This document shows, piece after piece, positions 1 through 8,886 of a stretch of 33,037 nt of DNA. Within the stretch, counting starts at the first letter, position 1. Each line of letters starts with the position of its first letter. Origin of the DNA: CAZKYP01 sp964556885 (GTDB lineage Bacteria > Planctomycetota > Phycisphaerae > Sedimentisphaerales > Anaerobacaceae); contig CAZKYP010000008.1 of NCBI GenBank assembly GCA_964556885.1, positions 1-33,037 of the forward strand. The letters are read 5' to 3'. The position numbers and the translations under genes were made by a program. A model generated the notes under the pieces. It was given only the letters and a program-made list of their open reading frames with translations, did no database searches and was not told the origin of the DNA.

Positions 1-40
1 ATGTGGTGACTTCCGGTGTCGAATTAGTGTTGTCTTCCAT
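1..40 (-). CDS. Possible 5' end of a minus-strand gene, running off the left edge
   Basis: On the minus strand an ATG at 40-38 is preceded by GGGAAGA with a 7-nt spacer, a good Shine-Dalgarno placement. The 13 readable codons give MEDNTNSTPEVTT. No family can be recognised from so little sequence. A short open frame ends at 75-77 on the same strand just upstream, so the two could be co-transcribed. The call rests only on the start signal and reading frame. Confidence 0.35.
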   Translation of the reverse strand, partial: MEDNTNSTPEVTT

Positions 41-74
41 TGTGATTTCTTCCCATCTTGGATTTTATAGATAA

Positions 75-215
75 TTATGATTCAACCAATAAGCACACCC
101 TGATATTGCCGTCCTTATTACGGTTCGGCTCGATATGGGCATTATTTAACGTGAAATTTACCGCCTGGGCAAGATAAAATTCCAAAACTTTTGACATCGA
201 ACACCTCGAAATCAT
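75..215 (-). CDS. Doubtful small ORF, unknown function (40-46 aa)
   Basis: A minus-strand frame is open from 251 down to a TAA at 77-75, with ATG candidates at 215 and 197. From 197 the product is 40 aa, beginning MSKVLEFYLAQAVNF and ending IRVCLLVES. The composition is protein-like, but no family is recognised and neither start has a well-spaced ribosome site. It lies 34 nt upstream of the possible start at 40 on the same strand. It overlaps a plus-strand frame at 178-399 that is equally plausible, so at most one of them is likely to be real over the overlap. Confidence 0.22.
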   Translation of the reverse strand: MISRCSMSKVLEFYLAQAVNFTLNNAHIEPNRNKDGNIRVCLLVES

Positions 216-399
216 CCCGGTCACGAAAGGCAACTCGTACCCAATGGAATGTTATATAATGTACTGTCATCCGAACCTGTACTGGAGTCTTTCTCCGTAT
301 TTACGGCTCCTGAACGAAGAACAAGGCGCTGATCGGACCGAGCTTCAGCAAAACAGCTTTTTCGCCGTCAATTTCATAAAAATACAAAAATCAGGATAG
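178..399 (+). other. Open frame with coding-like codon use; possible gene remnant
   Basis: After a TAA at 175-177 this frame stays open to TAG at 397-399. The only ATG is at 244, which would give 51 aa (begins MECYIMYCHPNLYWS). Codon choice (ctc gaa atc atc ccg gtc) resembles the real genes of the window, and the frame reads as protein-like before the ATG as well. That suggests the C-terminal remnant of a decayed gene rather than a complete small gene. No family is recognised and there is no Shine-Dalgarno at 244. The rest of 1-495 holds the competing minus-strand ORFs and a promoter-like sequence at 416-446. Confidence 0.2.
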
Positions 400-415
400 A
401 AAAGGCCGAATCACT

Positions 416-446
416 TTGAAAAAAACTGATCATGCTGTAATAATAT
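416..446 (+). promoter_or_regulatory. Probable sigma-70 promoter for the GH127 gene
   Basis: TTGAAA (416-421) is followed after 16 nt by TAATAA (438-443), with a TG two bases upstream of the hexamer (extended -10 style). An overlapping TAATAT at 441-446 would give a 19-nt spacer. It lies about 50 nt upstream of the ATG at 496 in an AT-rich stretch. The match is good but AT-rich sequence produces such matches by chance. Confidence 0.4.
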
Positions 447-495
447 TATAAGATACATAAAATTACAGTTCGAAATACATTAGAAGGGTTTGAAA

Positions 496-3400
496 ATGCG
501 AAAAAAGTCAATATCACCCATATCGGTTTTGATAATTATTGTCTGTCTTTTAAGTGATGCCGGTTTAGCTCTCGCCCAGGGACAGGGAAACCAGTTTCTC
601 GACGGCATCGGGGAGACCGCCCTTATTGCACGCTATGTGTTTAATGGCAATGCCCAGGACTGGTCGAGAAACAACTACCATGCAAAACTGCACGGCTCCG
701 GGGCCTCTTACATCGAAGACGACCAGTTCGGTAAGGTTCTGTCGCTTCCCGGAGAAGAAAAAGGCGGCTATGTCCGGATCCCCGGGCAGGCCCTGATCGG
801 CATCGACAGCGTGAGCGTCACGGGCTGGGTTTATGTCAGGTCCGTCACTGCCTGGCAGAGATTTTTCGATTTCGGACAGGATACAACCTCTAATTTCTTC
901 TGCACTCCGATAGGTGAAAATGCAGATGAAGGTTATCGCGCCCGCATAACCAACACCGGCTGGACCGAGGAACTGGGGCCGATAGCTCCGCGCATTGCTA
1001 CAAACAAGTGGGTACATCTTGCAGTGGTGCTGGATGCGGCCGGACAGACGCTGAGCAGTTACGCGGACGGTGTGAGGGTAGGGAAAGCCGGCGATGTGGA
1101 TTTAACTATGGAGCAGATACTCAATCAGGATAATCCCGCCGCAAACCTGCTGTATATCGGCAAGTCCGAATATGAAACCGACGCCGACCTCAACGCCAGG
1201 ATTTATGATTTTCGAATCTACAGCATTGCACTTACCGAAAAACAGGTGGCCGCAATCTATAACAACGCTCTGTCCGGCAATAATTCCGCAGCTACTACCA
1301 AATCCGATGTCAATATATCTCAAACTCAAACTGATGCAAAGCTGCCAAGCGCATCTGAATTGATTGAAGTACCCGACATCACTACCCAGACAGTCGTGAG
1401 TACTTTGCCGCATCTGCCCTACTACATTCCGGGTATGTATCGAAATAATATGAAAGGGCCGCTGGTTCGCGTCAACTGGCCGGCACCCACGGATAACAAC
1501 GACGTATTGAAATCCGGCACTTATACGATTACCGGCACTGTGCCCGGTACTGATTTCAAACCAAAAGCCAAAGTAACGGTTAAGACGACATCGGACACCG
1601 ACAACACCCCACAGCGTAATTTAGAGCCGTTCCCTCTGGGCCGGGTCGTTTTGAACCAGGACGAGAGCGGCCGCGATACCCAATTCATAAAGAATCGTGA
1701 CAAGTTCATCAATACCCTCGCCGGGACCAATCCCGACAATTTTCTGTATAATTTCCGCGATGCCTTCGGTCAGCCTCAGCCGGAAGGTGTCAGGCCTTTA
1801 GGTGTCTGGGACAGCCAGACAACTCGTTTACGCGGCCATGCCAGCGGCCATTATCTTTCTGCTATAGCACAGGCATACGCAAGTACTACTTACGATAAAG
1901 ATTTGCATGCCAATTTCCTGCAAAAAATGAATTATATGATAGATATGCTATACGATTTGTCCCAGAAATCCGGCCGACCTGTTCAGGAAGGCGGCGAATT
2001 CAATGCCGACCCTACGACCGTTCCGCCGGGACCAGGCAGGGAGGGATATGACTCCGACCTGAGCAAGGAGGGCATCCGGACCGACTATTGGAACTGGGGC
2101 AAAGGCTTTATCAGTGCTTATCCGCCGGACCAGTTCATCATGCTGGAAAAGGGAGCTACTTACGGCACAAGCAACAACCAGATTTGGGCGCCATATTACA
2201 CCCTGCACAAGATTCTGGCCGGCCTGCTTGACTGCTATGAGGTCGGCGGCAATAAAAAGGCCCTTCAGATTGCCGAAGGTATGGGTACCTGGGTTTACGA
2301 GCGTCTGAAGATTGTACCAACCCAAACGCGTATCAGCATGTGGAATCGTTACATAGCCGGTGAATACGGCGGCATGAACGAGGTTCTCGCCCGCCTGTAT
2401 AGAATCACGGGCGACCGGAAATTCCTCGATTGTGCACGATTGTTCGACAATATCGACTTTTTCTTCGGAAACGCCGAGCACTCACACGGTCTTGCCAAAA
2501 ACGTTGATACACTTCGCGGCAAGCACGCCAACCAGCACATCCCGCAAATTACCGGGGCACTTGAGACTTATAGGGACACGCAGAAACCTGAGTACTATGA
2601 GGTTGCAGACAATTTCATGGATATATGTACACACTGCTATATGTACAGTATCGGCGGCGTGGCGGGAGCCAAAAATCCGAACAACGCCGAATGCTTCACC
2701 GCCCAGCCCAACACGCTGTTCACCAACGGATTTAATAAAGGCGGCCAAAATGAAACCTGCGCCACTTATAACCTGCTCAAGCTGAGCCGCCGGCTTTTTA
2801 TGTTCGAGCAGGACGGCAAATACATGGATTATTATGAGCAGGCCCTGTACAATCACATCCTGGCCTCAGTTGCGGAAAACAGTGCGGCCAACACCTACCA
2901 CGTGCCGCTCAATCCGGGCGCCCGAAAGCAATTCAGCAATGAAGATATGGATGGTTTTACCTGCTGCAACGGGACCGCCCTCGAGAGCAATACCAAGCTC
3001 CAGGATTCCATCTACTTCAAGAGTACAGACAACAAAACCCTGTACGTCAATCTCTATGTACCCTCAACCGTGACATGGACCGAACGCAATGTGGTCGTCA
3101 AACAAAGCACCAATTTCCCGTATTCAGACACTACAAAATTGACTATCACGGGAAGCGGCGAGTTTGATATTAAAGTACGTGTGCCGAGATGGGCAACCAA
3201 AGGCTTCTTCGTCAAGATCAACGGCCAGGCTCAGGCCGTCGAAGCCACGCCAGGTACATATCTGACCATCAACAAGATATGGAAAGACGGAGATACTATT
3301 GAGCTAAGAATGCCATTCGGCTTTTACCTAAGTCCGGTCATGGATCAACCCAATATTGCGAGCATTTTCTATGGGCCTGTTTTGCTGGCCGCAGAAGAGC

Positions 3401-3570
3401 CTGAGCCCCGCTCCGAGTGGCGGGCCGTAACTCTAAACGCCGATGACATCGGAAAATCCATCACAGGCGATCCCAATACCCTGCGTTTCAGCATCAACGG
3501 AGTCAACTTTAAACCATTTTATGAAACCTACAGCCGCCATTCTGTTTATCTGAATGTTATTCTGGAGTAG
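496..3570 (+). CDS. Secreted GH127 (DUF1680) glycosidase with LamG and Ig-like modules
   Basis: A 1024-aa exported glycoside hydrolase. The ATG at 496 is chosen over an in-frame TTG at 490 because AGAAGGG at 482-488 sits 7 nt before it. Numbered from the TTG, a signal peptide covers about residues 1-30 (cleavage near LALA-QG), a LamG/concanavalin-like domain about 45-260, and a Big_4-type Ig-like domain about 310-366 (SGTYTITGTVPGTDF). The catalytic region runs from about 380 to the end. The GHASGHYLSA motif (449-458) is typical of GH127. E755-x-C757 and the pair C825-C826 match the Glu/Cys zinc site of the family, in which a cysteine acts as nucleophile. Known GH127 members are retaining beta-L-arabinofuranosidases, though other specificities exist in the DUF1680 group. 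The product probably removes arabinose-type residues from plant or algal glycans outside the cytoplasm. Exact substrate is not readable. Confidence 0.88.
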   Translation: MRKKSISPISVLIIIVCLLSDAGLALAQGQGNQFLDGIGETALIARYVFNGNAQDWSRNNYHAKLHGSGASYIEDDQFGKVLSLPGEEKGGYVRIPGQALIGIDSVSVTGWVYVRSVTAWQRFFDFGQDTTSNFFCTPIGENADEGYRARITNTGWTEELGPIAPRIATNKWVHLAVVLDAAGQTLSSYADGVRVGKAGDVDLTMEQILNQDNPAANLLYIGKSEYETDADLNARIYDFRIYSIALTEKQVAAIYNNALSGNNSAATTKSDVNISQTQTDAKLPSASELIEVPDITTQTVVSTLPHLPYYIPGMYRNNMKGPLVRVNWPAPTDNNDVLKSGTYTITGTVPGTDFKPKAKVTVKTTSDTDNTPQRNLEPFPLGRVVLNQDESGRDTQFIKNRDKFINTLAGTNPDNFLYNFRDAFGQPQPEGVRPLGVWDSQTTRLRGHASGHYLSAIAQAYASTTYDKDLHANFLQKMNYMIDMLYDLSQKSGRPVQEGGEFNADPTTVPPGPGREGYDSDLSKEGIRTDYWNWGKGFISAYPPDQFIMLEKGATYGTSNNQIWAPYYTLHKILAGLLDCYEVGGNKKALQIAEGMGTWVYERLKIVPTQTRISMWNRYIAGEYGGMNEVLARLYRITGDRKFLDCARLFDNIDFFFGNAEHSHGLAKNVDTLRGKHANQHIPQITGALETYRDTQKPEYYEVADNFMDICTHCYMYSIGGVAGAKNPNNAECFTAQPNTLFTNGFNKGGQNETCATYNLLKLSRRLFMFEQDGKYMDYYEQALYNHILASVAENSAANTYHVPLNPGARKQFSNEDMDGFTCCNGTALESNTKLQDSIYFKSTDNKTLYVNLYVPSTVTWTERNVVVKQSTNFPYSDTTKLTITGSGEFDIKVRVPRWATKGFFVKINGQAQAVEATPGTYLTINKIWKDGDTIELRMPFGFYLSPVMDQPNIASIFYGPVLLAAEEPEPRSEWRAVTLNADDIGKSITGDPNTLRFSINGVNFKPFYETYSRHSVYLNVILE

Positions 3571-3787
3571 ATTTAATTGAGGTGGGTACAGACCACCCAA
3601 CAAAGCTTTATCCATTTTTACATCGCCTAAAGGCTCATAAAAAGTATGCGCCGCAGGGCCATACATTTTTCATTCCTTTTATGCTCTGAAAATTCACAAA
3701 AAAAGGACAAGACCGTAACAAAATGGTAACAGACAATTTTCATAATACTCCCTGTAGGAAAAGAAAAAATACAAGTGGAGCAATGGC

Positions 3788-6286
3788 ATGACGACAATCT
3801 TAAAGGAGATCGGTTACTCATGGCGAGTGTTGAAACGTAAACCGGGATTCTTCGCTGCAACAGTTCTTTGTCTGGCGATGGGTATCGGTGGTGTGACGGC
3901 TGTGCTAAGCGTTTTCAACGGGATGTTCGTGGAATTGCTGCCGTACGAAGATGCCAACCGTCTGGTAGTGTTCGAAATGAGAGTGCCCGGTATCGACAGA
4001 CCTATTACTGCTACGGCCGCTGCATTTTACAATACATGGCACGACGAGATAGACTGTTTTTCCGATATGGGCGCATATTTCATACATGCATCGCATGATC
4101 CATACGAGGGATGGAAGGATACGGAAGAACTTTTTAAGGACCTGCAGGGATTTCACGTTACGCCGAGTATTTTTACAACCCTGGGCGTCAAGCCCATGCT
4201 GGGCAGGACATTCGACGAGTCGGAGAATAACTTCAAGGAGCATCATCTGATAATCATCAGTCATCATGTATGGCGTGACCGTTTCGGGTCCGATCCCGAT
4301 GTGCTCGACAAGACCGTGCGTCTGGACGGTAAAAATTGTAAGATCATTGGAGTAATGCCGCCGAATATGAGATTTCTGCCGTCGACAGTGGCATCGTTTA
4401 CAGGGACATTTACCAGCAATAATGCAATTGATTATTGGATTCCAATGTACGATAGGTTCCATAAGCCTGAGGAGATTGACTGTTCATACGATGTGGTGGG
4501 ACGACTCAAAAAGGATGCGACTTTAACCGCAGCGCAATCCCAAATGGATGTCCAGGCAAAACGCCTGCTTGAGAAGCATCTCGTTCCAATCGGCATCAAA
4601 TCAATGACCATAACCATAGTACCATTGCGAGAACACCTTTTGGGCAATGTATACGCCGGATTATGGCTGCTCTTAGCGGCGGCTGGTTTTGTATTGTTGA
4701 TTGCCTGTGCGAATGTAGCAAATCTGTTATTAATTCATAACCTCAGCCGGGTGCGGGAGATGGCTGTATGTTCAGCCCTGGGGGGGACCCGCTGGCGATG
4801 GCTGCGACAACGGGTCACGGACAGCATGTTAATTGCGATAAGCGGTGGCTTGTTGGGAATCTTGTTGGCCCTGCTGGGAACTCATTTACTCGTCGCCACA
4901 GCACCCGCGGACCTGCCGGGCCTCGACCAAATCCATTTGAATCCCGCAGTTTTAGTTGTTACGCTGTTAGTATCCCTACTCTGCGGCCTAATCGTAGGCA
5001 TACTCCCTGCACTTCGCATGACCTACTCAAATCTGTTTATATTATTAAAAGGAATCTCATGGTCGTCCGGCACAGTCGGAGCAAAAGAACGACGCACACT
5101 CGGCAGTCTGGGAATGATTGAAGTGGCCCTGGCCCTGGTGCTGTTGTTAGGTGCCACCCTGACGCTGCGCAGCTTCTGGCGTGTTATGCAGGTCAAGCTG
5201 GGTCTGAACACTGACAATATCCTGTGTGCACGAATCATGGGGCCGGACCTGACAGAAAAACACCAGTCCCTGCTCGATAGCCTGAAGGGCCTTCCCGGCA
5301 TCGAGGGTGTATCTACAATCACGGCCCTGCCGCTAACGGATGAAGAGTCGGACTTTACCTCGGTTCGCCCGGCCGCATGGGACGATACTCGTAAAGATGC
5401 GATGCCTATGGCTTCACTGCGCACTATCAGCCCGGATTATTTTCAGGTAATGGACATTCAACTGTTGAAAGGACGCTGTTTTGACCTGCGTGACACAAAG
5501 GAATCCGACCGTGTTGTTATTGTGAACCAGCGCCTTGTCAATCGCCTTTGGCCCGATGCAGACCCGATCGGACAGATCATTCATTTCGAAGACGTTATGT
5601 CGGTCATGGGCACGAACATAAGCAAGGAGAACGAACGGGCCGCATATCGAATCGCAGGCGTCGTTCAGGACGTCAAATACAAAGGTCCGGATACCGAGGC
5701 ACCTATGGAGGTTTATTTACCAATGGCCCAGGGATTCCGCAAGCACATAGCAACCAGCCTGGCTTTGCGCTGCCGCTCAGCATCTACTACCTATGCTGAT
5801 GTTATAAAACACCAGGTCGAAACCGTCTGTCCCGGCTGCACGGTTACAGGCTTTTCCACAATGCAGGATTTTCTTTCACAGCGAACTTCGGTCCGCCGCT
5901 TTGTGATGACCCTGCTGCTCGTTTTCACCGGCATTGCTTTGAGCCTGGCGGTGGTCGGCATCTACAGTGTCACGGCCTGCACCGTGTCGGCCCGAATGCG
6001 GGAAGTCGGCATTCGCATGACCTTTGGTGCTGATCGGATAGATATTCTTAAACTCATTGTAAAACAAGGCATGGTATGGGTCATGGCCGGCCTGGTACTC
6101 GGTTTCGTTATAGCCTTATCCCTTCGCTCGGTAATTGCCAGCCAACTGTTCGGAATATCCGCCCTTGATCCTGTGGCCGTAGCTGTGGGCATCCTGTTGA
6201 TTTCACTGGTTTCACTGACAGCCTGTATGCTTCCAGCGCAACGAGCGGCCAAAGTCGATCCGATGGAGGTATTGCGAGATGAATAA
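3788..6286 (+). CDS. ADOP/MacB-like duplicated ABC permease 1
   Basis: An 832-aa inner-membrane protein of the ADOP type (a MacB/FtsX-like permease unit repeated twice in one chain). TM1 is at about 21-43, a periplasmic MacB-type core domain about 44-280, a three-helix FtsX unit about 290-410 (IACANVANLLL, then REMAVCSALGG), a second first-helix about 440-461, a second periplasmic domain about 475-700, and a second FtsX unit about 715-830 (REVGIRMTFGA near 737). It ends QRAAKVDPMEVLRDE, the usual family tail. GTGGAG 7 nt upstream fixes the ATG at 3788; an ATG at 3782 leads to a stop after two codons. It is the most divergent copy at the N terminus, lacking the MSTLxNDIKY start of the others. 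It heads the array and is followed 23 nt later by copy 2. No strong promoter is seen in 3571-3787. Confidence 0.9.
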   Translation: MTTILKEIGYSWRVLKRKPGFFAATVLCLAMGIGGVTAVLSVFNGMFVELLPYEDANRLVVFEMRVPGIDRPITATAAAFYNTWHDEIDCFSDMGAYFIHASHDPYEGWKDTEELFKDLQGFHVTPSIFTTLGVKPMLGRTFDESENNFKEHHLIIISHHVWRDRFGSDPDVLDKTVRLDGKNCKIIGVMPPNMRFLPSTVASFTGTFTSNNAIDYWIPMYDRFHKPEEIDCSYDVVGRLKKDATLTAAQSQMDVQAKRLLEKHLVPIGIKSMTITIVPLREHLLGNVYAGLWLLLAAAGFVLLIACANVANLLLIHNLSRVREMAVCSALGGTRWRWLRQRVTDSMLIAISGGLLGILLALLGTHLLVATAPADLPGLDQIHLNPAVLVVTLLVSLLCGLIVGILPALRMTYSNLFILLKGISWSSGTVGAKERRTLGSLGMIEVALALVLLLGATLTLRSFWRVMQVKLGLNTDNILCARIMGPDLTEKHQSLLDSLKGLPGIEGVSTITALPLTDEESDFTSVRPAAWDDTRKDAMPMASLRTISPDYFQVMDIQLLKGRCFDLRDTKESDRVVIVNQRLVNRLWPDADPIGQIIHFEDVMSVMGTNISKENERAAYRIAGVVQDVKYKGPDTEAPMEVYLPMAQGFRKHIATSLALRCRSASTTYADVIKHQVETVCPGCTVTGFSTMQDFLSQRTSVRRFVMTLLLVFTGIALSLAVVGIYSVTACTVSARMREVGIRMTFGADRIDILKLIVKQGMVWVMAGLVLGFVIALSLRSVIASQLFGISALDPVAVAVGILLISLVSLTACMLPAQRAAKVDPMEVLRDE

Positions 6287-6304
6287 CAAATAATGAATAA
6301 AGGG

Positions 6305-6380
6305 GAAAAATGAGCACACTAATCAATGACATCAAGTATGCGTTTCGGCAATTGCGAAAGAATCCCGGTTTCGCTGCTGT
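6305..6380 (+). repeat. 76-nt direct repeat, copy A (start of permease 2)
   Basis: Positions 6305-6380 match 8811-8886 with a single mismatch (6369 T versus C). The block spans the end of the ribosome site, the ATG and about 23 codons, and identity is lost just after it. Confidence 0.9.
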
Positions 6381-8799
6381 CATAGTTTTAACGCTCGCGC
6401 TCGGCATCGGTGCAAACACTGCAATTTTCAATATCATCAATACCACTTTCCTGCACGCACTGCCCTACCCTGAGCCTGACAGGCTCGTATATCTTTCCGA
6501 GAGCAATGCGCAAGGCAATACATTCCCAGTTTCATATCCGAATTTTCTCGACTGGCAGAAACAGCAGGATGTCTTCAGCGGACTTGCGGTTTTTCACGGG
6601 GCAGAAGGCAAGCTGAAGACCGAGAGCGGTACGGAGATGGTGTCGGTGCTGCATGTATCCGAGGATTTCTTTAATGTATTAGGTATACAACCGGTCCAGG
6701 GACGCGGCATGCGGCCGGAAGACGATCTCCCGGGCGCCGAACGAGTAGCCTGGATTTCGAACAATACATGGCAAACCCTTTTTAATAATGATCCGGATAT
6801 TGTGGGCCGGTCTTTTGAGTTCGATGGTCGAAACCTCACGATAGCCGGCATTCTACCGGCCAATTTTCGTTATCATTGGCGGACCGACGTGATCACGGCC
6901 ATCGCACCGGTTGCAAAGGAATTCTTCCTCGACATGCGGGAAAGCCGCAGTAACGAATATGCCGTCGCTCGTCTCAAGCCCGGTGTGAGCATGGAGACCG
7001 CAAAAGCACAGATGGACGCAATTGCGCTTCGTCTGGCTGAGGAATATCCCGTGGCCAACAAGAGCATTGGTGTGACAACCGTCCCGCTGCGTGAGCAGCT
7101 TGCCGGTGGTGCACGTACGCAGCTTTTACTGCTGCTTGGTGCAGTCGGTCTTGTGCTGCTTATCGCCTGTGCCAATGTGGCGAACATGCTCCTGGCACGC
7201 TCATTCGCTCGCGAACGAGAAATGGCGATTCGCACTTCGCTCGGCGCATCACGATTACTTCTGATGCGGCAGTTGCTGGTCGAAAGTCTCGTTCTTGCAA
7301 TCATCGGCGGCACAGCCGGTATGCTGATTGGTTTATTGGGCTTTAAGTTTGCAGGTCGTCTGGTACCATTTCAAGTCCGACAGGTAGTAGATGTGGGTGG
7401 TTTCGATTTACTCATGCTGCTCTTTGTTGTCGGAATTACTTTGGTCACCGGCGTGGTTTTCGGTCTGGCACCGGCCTGGCAGCTCTCGCACATCCGGCCG
7501 GCCTGTGCTCTTAAGCAGACCACGCGGGAAGTACATACGATTTTCGGTCGGATACGGATGAGCGACCTGCTCGTTGTCGGGCAGGTGACACTTGCATTGG
7601 TGCTGTTAATCGGTGCGGGCCTGATGATTCGCAGCCTGCACCGACTATTGAACGTCGAGACTGGATACGAACCGACCCGCGTGCTCACTCTCGATGTGGC
7701 GTCACCACCGGTAGAACAATTCCAGCGCGACCCCGGCGTCTTCACGCGTTACTACGAGAAGGTACTCGAACCGGTACAGAATATGCCCGAGGTCGAGGCC
7801 GCCGCCGTTGCCACTGGTATGCCTTTCACCTTCAGCACGAACTTCATGACGTTCTACCGCAGAGACCTGCCGGTACCGGCCGCGGGAGAGTTTCCAATGG
7901 CAAGCACACATACTATAAGTCCTGATTACTTCCGGGCCATGGGTATCCCCTTGCTGCGAGGCAGCGTGTTTGACGGGACAGAGCCGGCATATAAGATTCC
8001 GGAAGGCATGGAGATAACATCGCAGAACCTCGCGGCCATTTTTAAGGACGTCACCTTCTCCGCCGTTATCAGTAAAAAGATGGCTGATACCTTCTGGCCC
8101 GGGGATGACCCAATAGGCAAACAATTTCGTCTCGGTTTTCCCGACCTCGGTCTTCCATGGGTAGATGTTATAGGAGTAGTAGGTAATACCGTGCAGACGG
8201 GACTCGACCAGGGCGAAGTCTCCGAATTTTACCTCTCGCTGCGTCAATGGCCGATGCCCGTTAATATGCACCTTCTGGTCCGTACACGACTCGATCCCAA
8301 AACTATCATCAACTCCGTGCGAACCACAGTCTCATCAGTATTGCCTGACGAACCTGTTCGCGATGTCCGGGTGCTTGCCGAACGCATCGACAATTCGACC
8401 GCCGGACGCCGGTTCAACCGAAACCTTTTCACCTGTTTTGCAATCACAGCGCTGCTGCTCGCATCGATCGGCCTCTATGGTGTATTGGCTTTCAATGTCG
8501 GACGCCGGACCCGCGATATCGGCATCCGCATGGCACTCGGCGCTAATCGTAGCGATGTTATTCGCAGCGTGGTGACACGCGGTCTTGCTCTTGTCGTACC
8601 CGGGCTGGTAATCGGTTTGGGATGCGCGTGGGCGGCCGGTCGCCTGCTGCAGAGCCAGCTATTCGAAATAAAATGTGGCGATCCGCTCACCTTTGCGGTC
8701 GGTGCATTACTGATGATTGTAATCGCCATGCTTGCTGCATGGCTGCCCGCCCGGCGAGCAGCAAAGATAGACCCGATGGAAGCGCTTAGATACGAATAG
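6310..8799 (+). CDS. ADOP/MacB-like duplicated ABC permease 2
   Basis: An 829-aa double permease. It begins MSTLINDIKYAFRQLRKNPG, a cytoplasmic amphipathic stretch found in four of the copies with small changes. TM1 lies at about 21-43. The first FtsX unit carries IACANVANMLLA (285-296) and REMAIRTSLGA. The second carries RDIGIRMALGAN (near 735). The protein ends PARRAAKIDPMEALRYE. The second periplasmic domain is longer than in the other copies, with extra sequence near SVFDGTEPAYKIPEG. AGGGGAAAA before the ATG is the ribosome site. Its first 71 coding bases plus the ribosome site are almost identical to those of permease 3, and its last codons are identical to those of permease 5, although the bodies have diverged. 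The role is probably energy-coupled work on an envelope substrate driven by a cytoplasmic ATPase. The substrate is unknown. Confidence 0.9.
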   Translation: MSTLINDIKYAFRQLRKNPGFAAVIVLTLALGIGANTAIFNIINTTFLHALPYPEPDRLVYLSESNAQGNTFPVSYPNFLDWQKQQDVFSGLAVFHGAEGKLKTESGTEMVSVLHVSEDFFNVLGIQPVQGRGMRPEDDLPGAERVAWISNNTWQTLFNNDPDIVGRSFEFDGRNLTIAGILPANFRYHWRTDVITAIAPVAKEFFLDMRESRSNEYAVARLKPGVSMETAKAQMDAIALRLAEEYPVANKSIGVTTVPLREQLAGGARTQLLLLLGAVGLVLLIACANVANMLLARSFAREREMAIRTSLGASRLLLMRQLLVESLVLAIIGGTAGMLIGLLGFKFAGRLVPFQVRQVVDVGGFDLLMLLFVVGITLVTGVVFGLAPAWQLSHIRPACALKQTTREVHTIFGRIRMSDLLVVGQVTLALVLLIGAGLMIRSLHRLLNVETGYEPTRVLTLDVASPPVEQFQRDPGVFTRYYEKVLEPVQNMPEVEAAAVATGMPFTFSTNFMTFYRRDLPVPAAGEFPMASTHTISPDYFRAMGIPLLRGSVFDGTEPAYKIPEGMEITSQNLAAIFKDVTFSAVISKKMADTFWPGDDPIGKQFRLGFPDLGLPWVDVIGVVGNTVQTGLDQGEVSEFYLSLRQWPMPVNMHLLVRTRLDPKTIINSVRTTVSSVLPDEPVRDVRVLAERIDNSTAGRRFNRNLFTCFAITALLLASIGLYGVLAFNVGRRTRDIGIRMALGANRSDVIRSVVTRGLALVVPGLVIGLGCAWAAGRLLQSQLFEIKCGDPLTFAVGALLMIVIAMLAAWLPARRAAKIDPMEALRYE
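8773..8798 (+). repeat. 26-nt identical 3' end shared by permeases 2 and 5, copy A
   Basis: This block encodes PMEALRYE and enters the stop codon. It is identical at nucleotide level to 16143-16168. The two proteins otherwise use different synonymous codons for shared residues, so a recent exchange is plausible. Confidence 0.85.
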
Positions 8800-8810
8800 T
8801 GAATGAAGGA

Positions 8811-8886
8811 GAAAAATGAGCACACTAATCAATGACATCAAGTATGCGTTTCGGCAATTGCGAAAGAATCCCGGCTTCGCTGCTGT
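8811..8886 (+). repeat. 76-nt direct repeat, copy B (start of permease 3)
   Basis: This is the partner of 6305-6380, with 75 of 76 bases identical by eye. It covers the translation start and the cytoplasmic N-terminal segment of permease 3. Confidence 0.9.

Noticed and set aside
3571..3787. Terminator or promoter between the GH127 gene and permease 1
   Set aside because: GGTGGGTACAGACCACCC does not pair properly and has no T-tract. CATAAT at 3741 has no acceptable -35 at 16-18 nt. Nothing here is strong enough to annotate.
7702..8271. 189-codon minus-strand open frame inside permease 2
   Set aside because: It lies wholly within a well-supported permease gene, has no ribosome site and no recognisable domain. 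It is a shadow frame.
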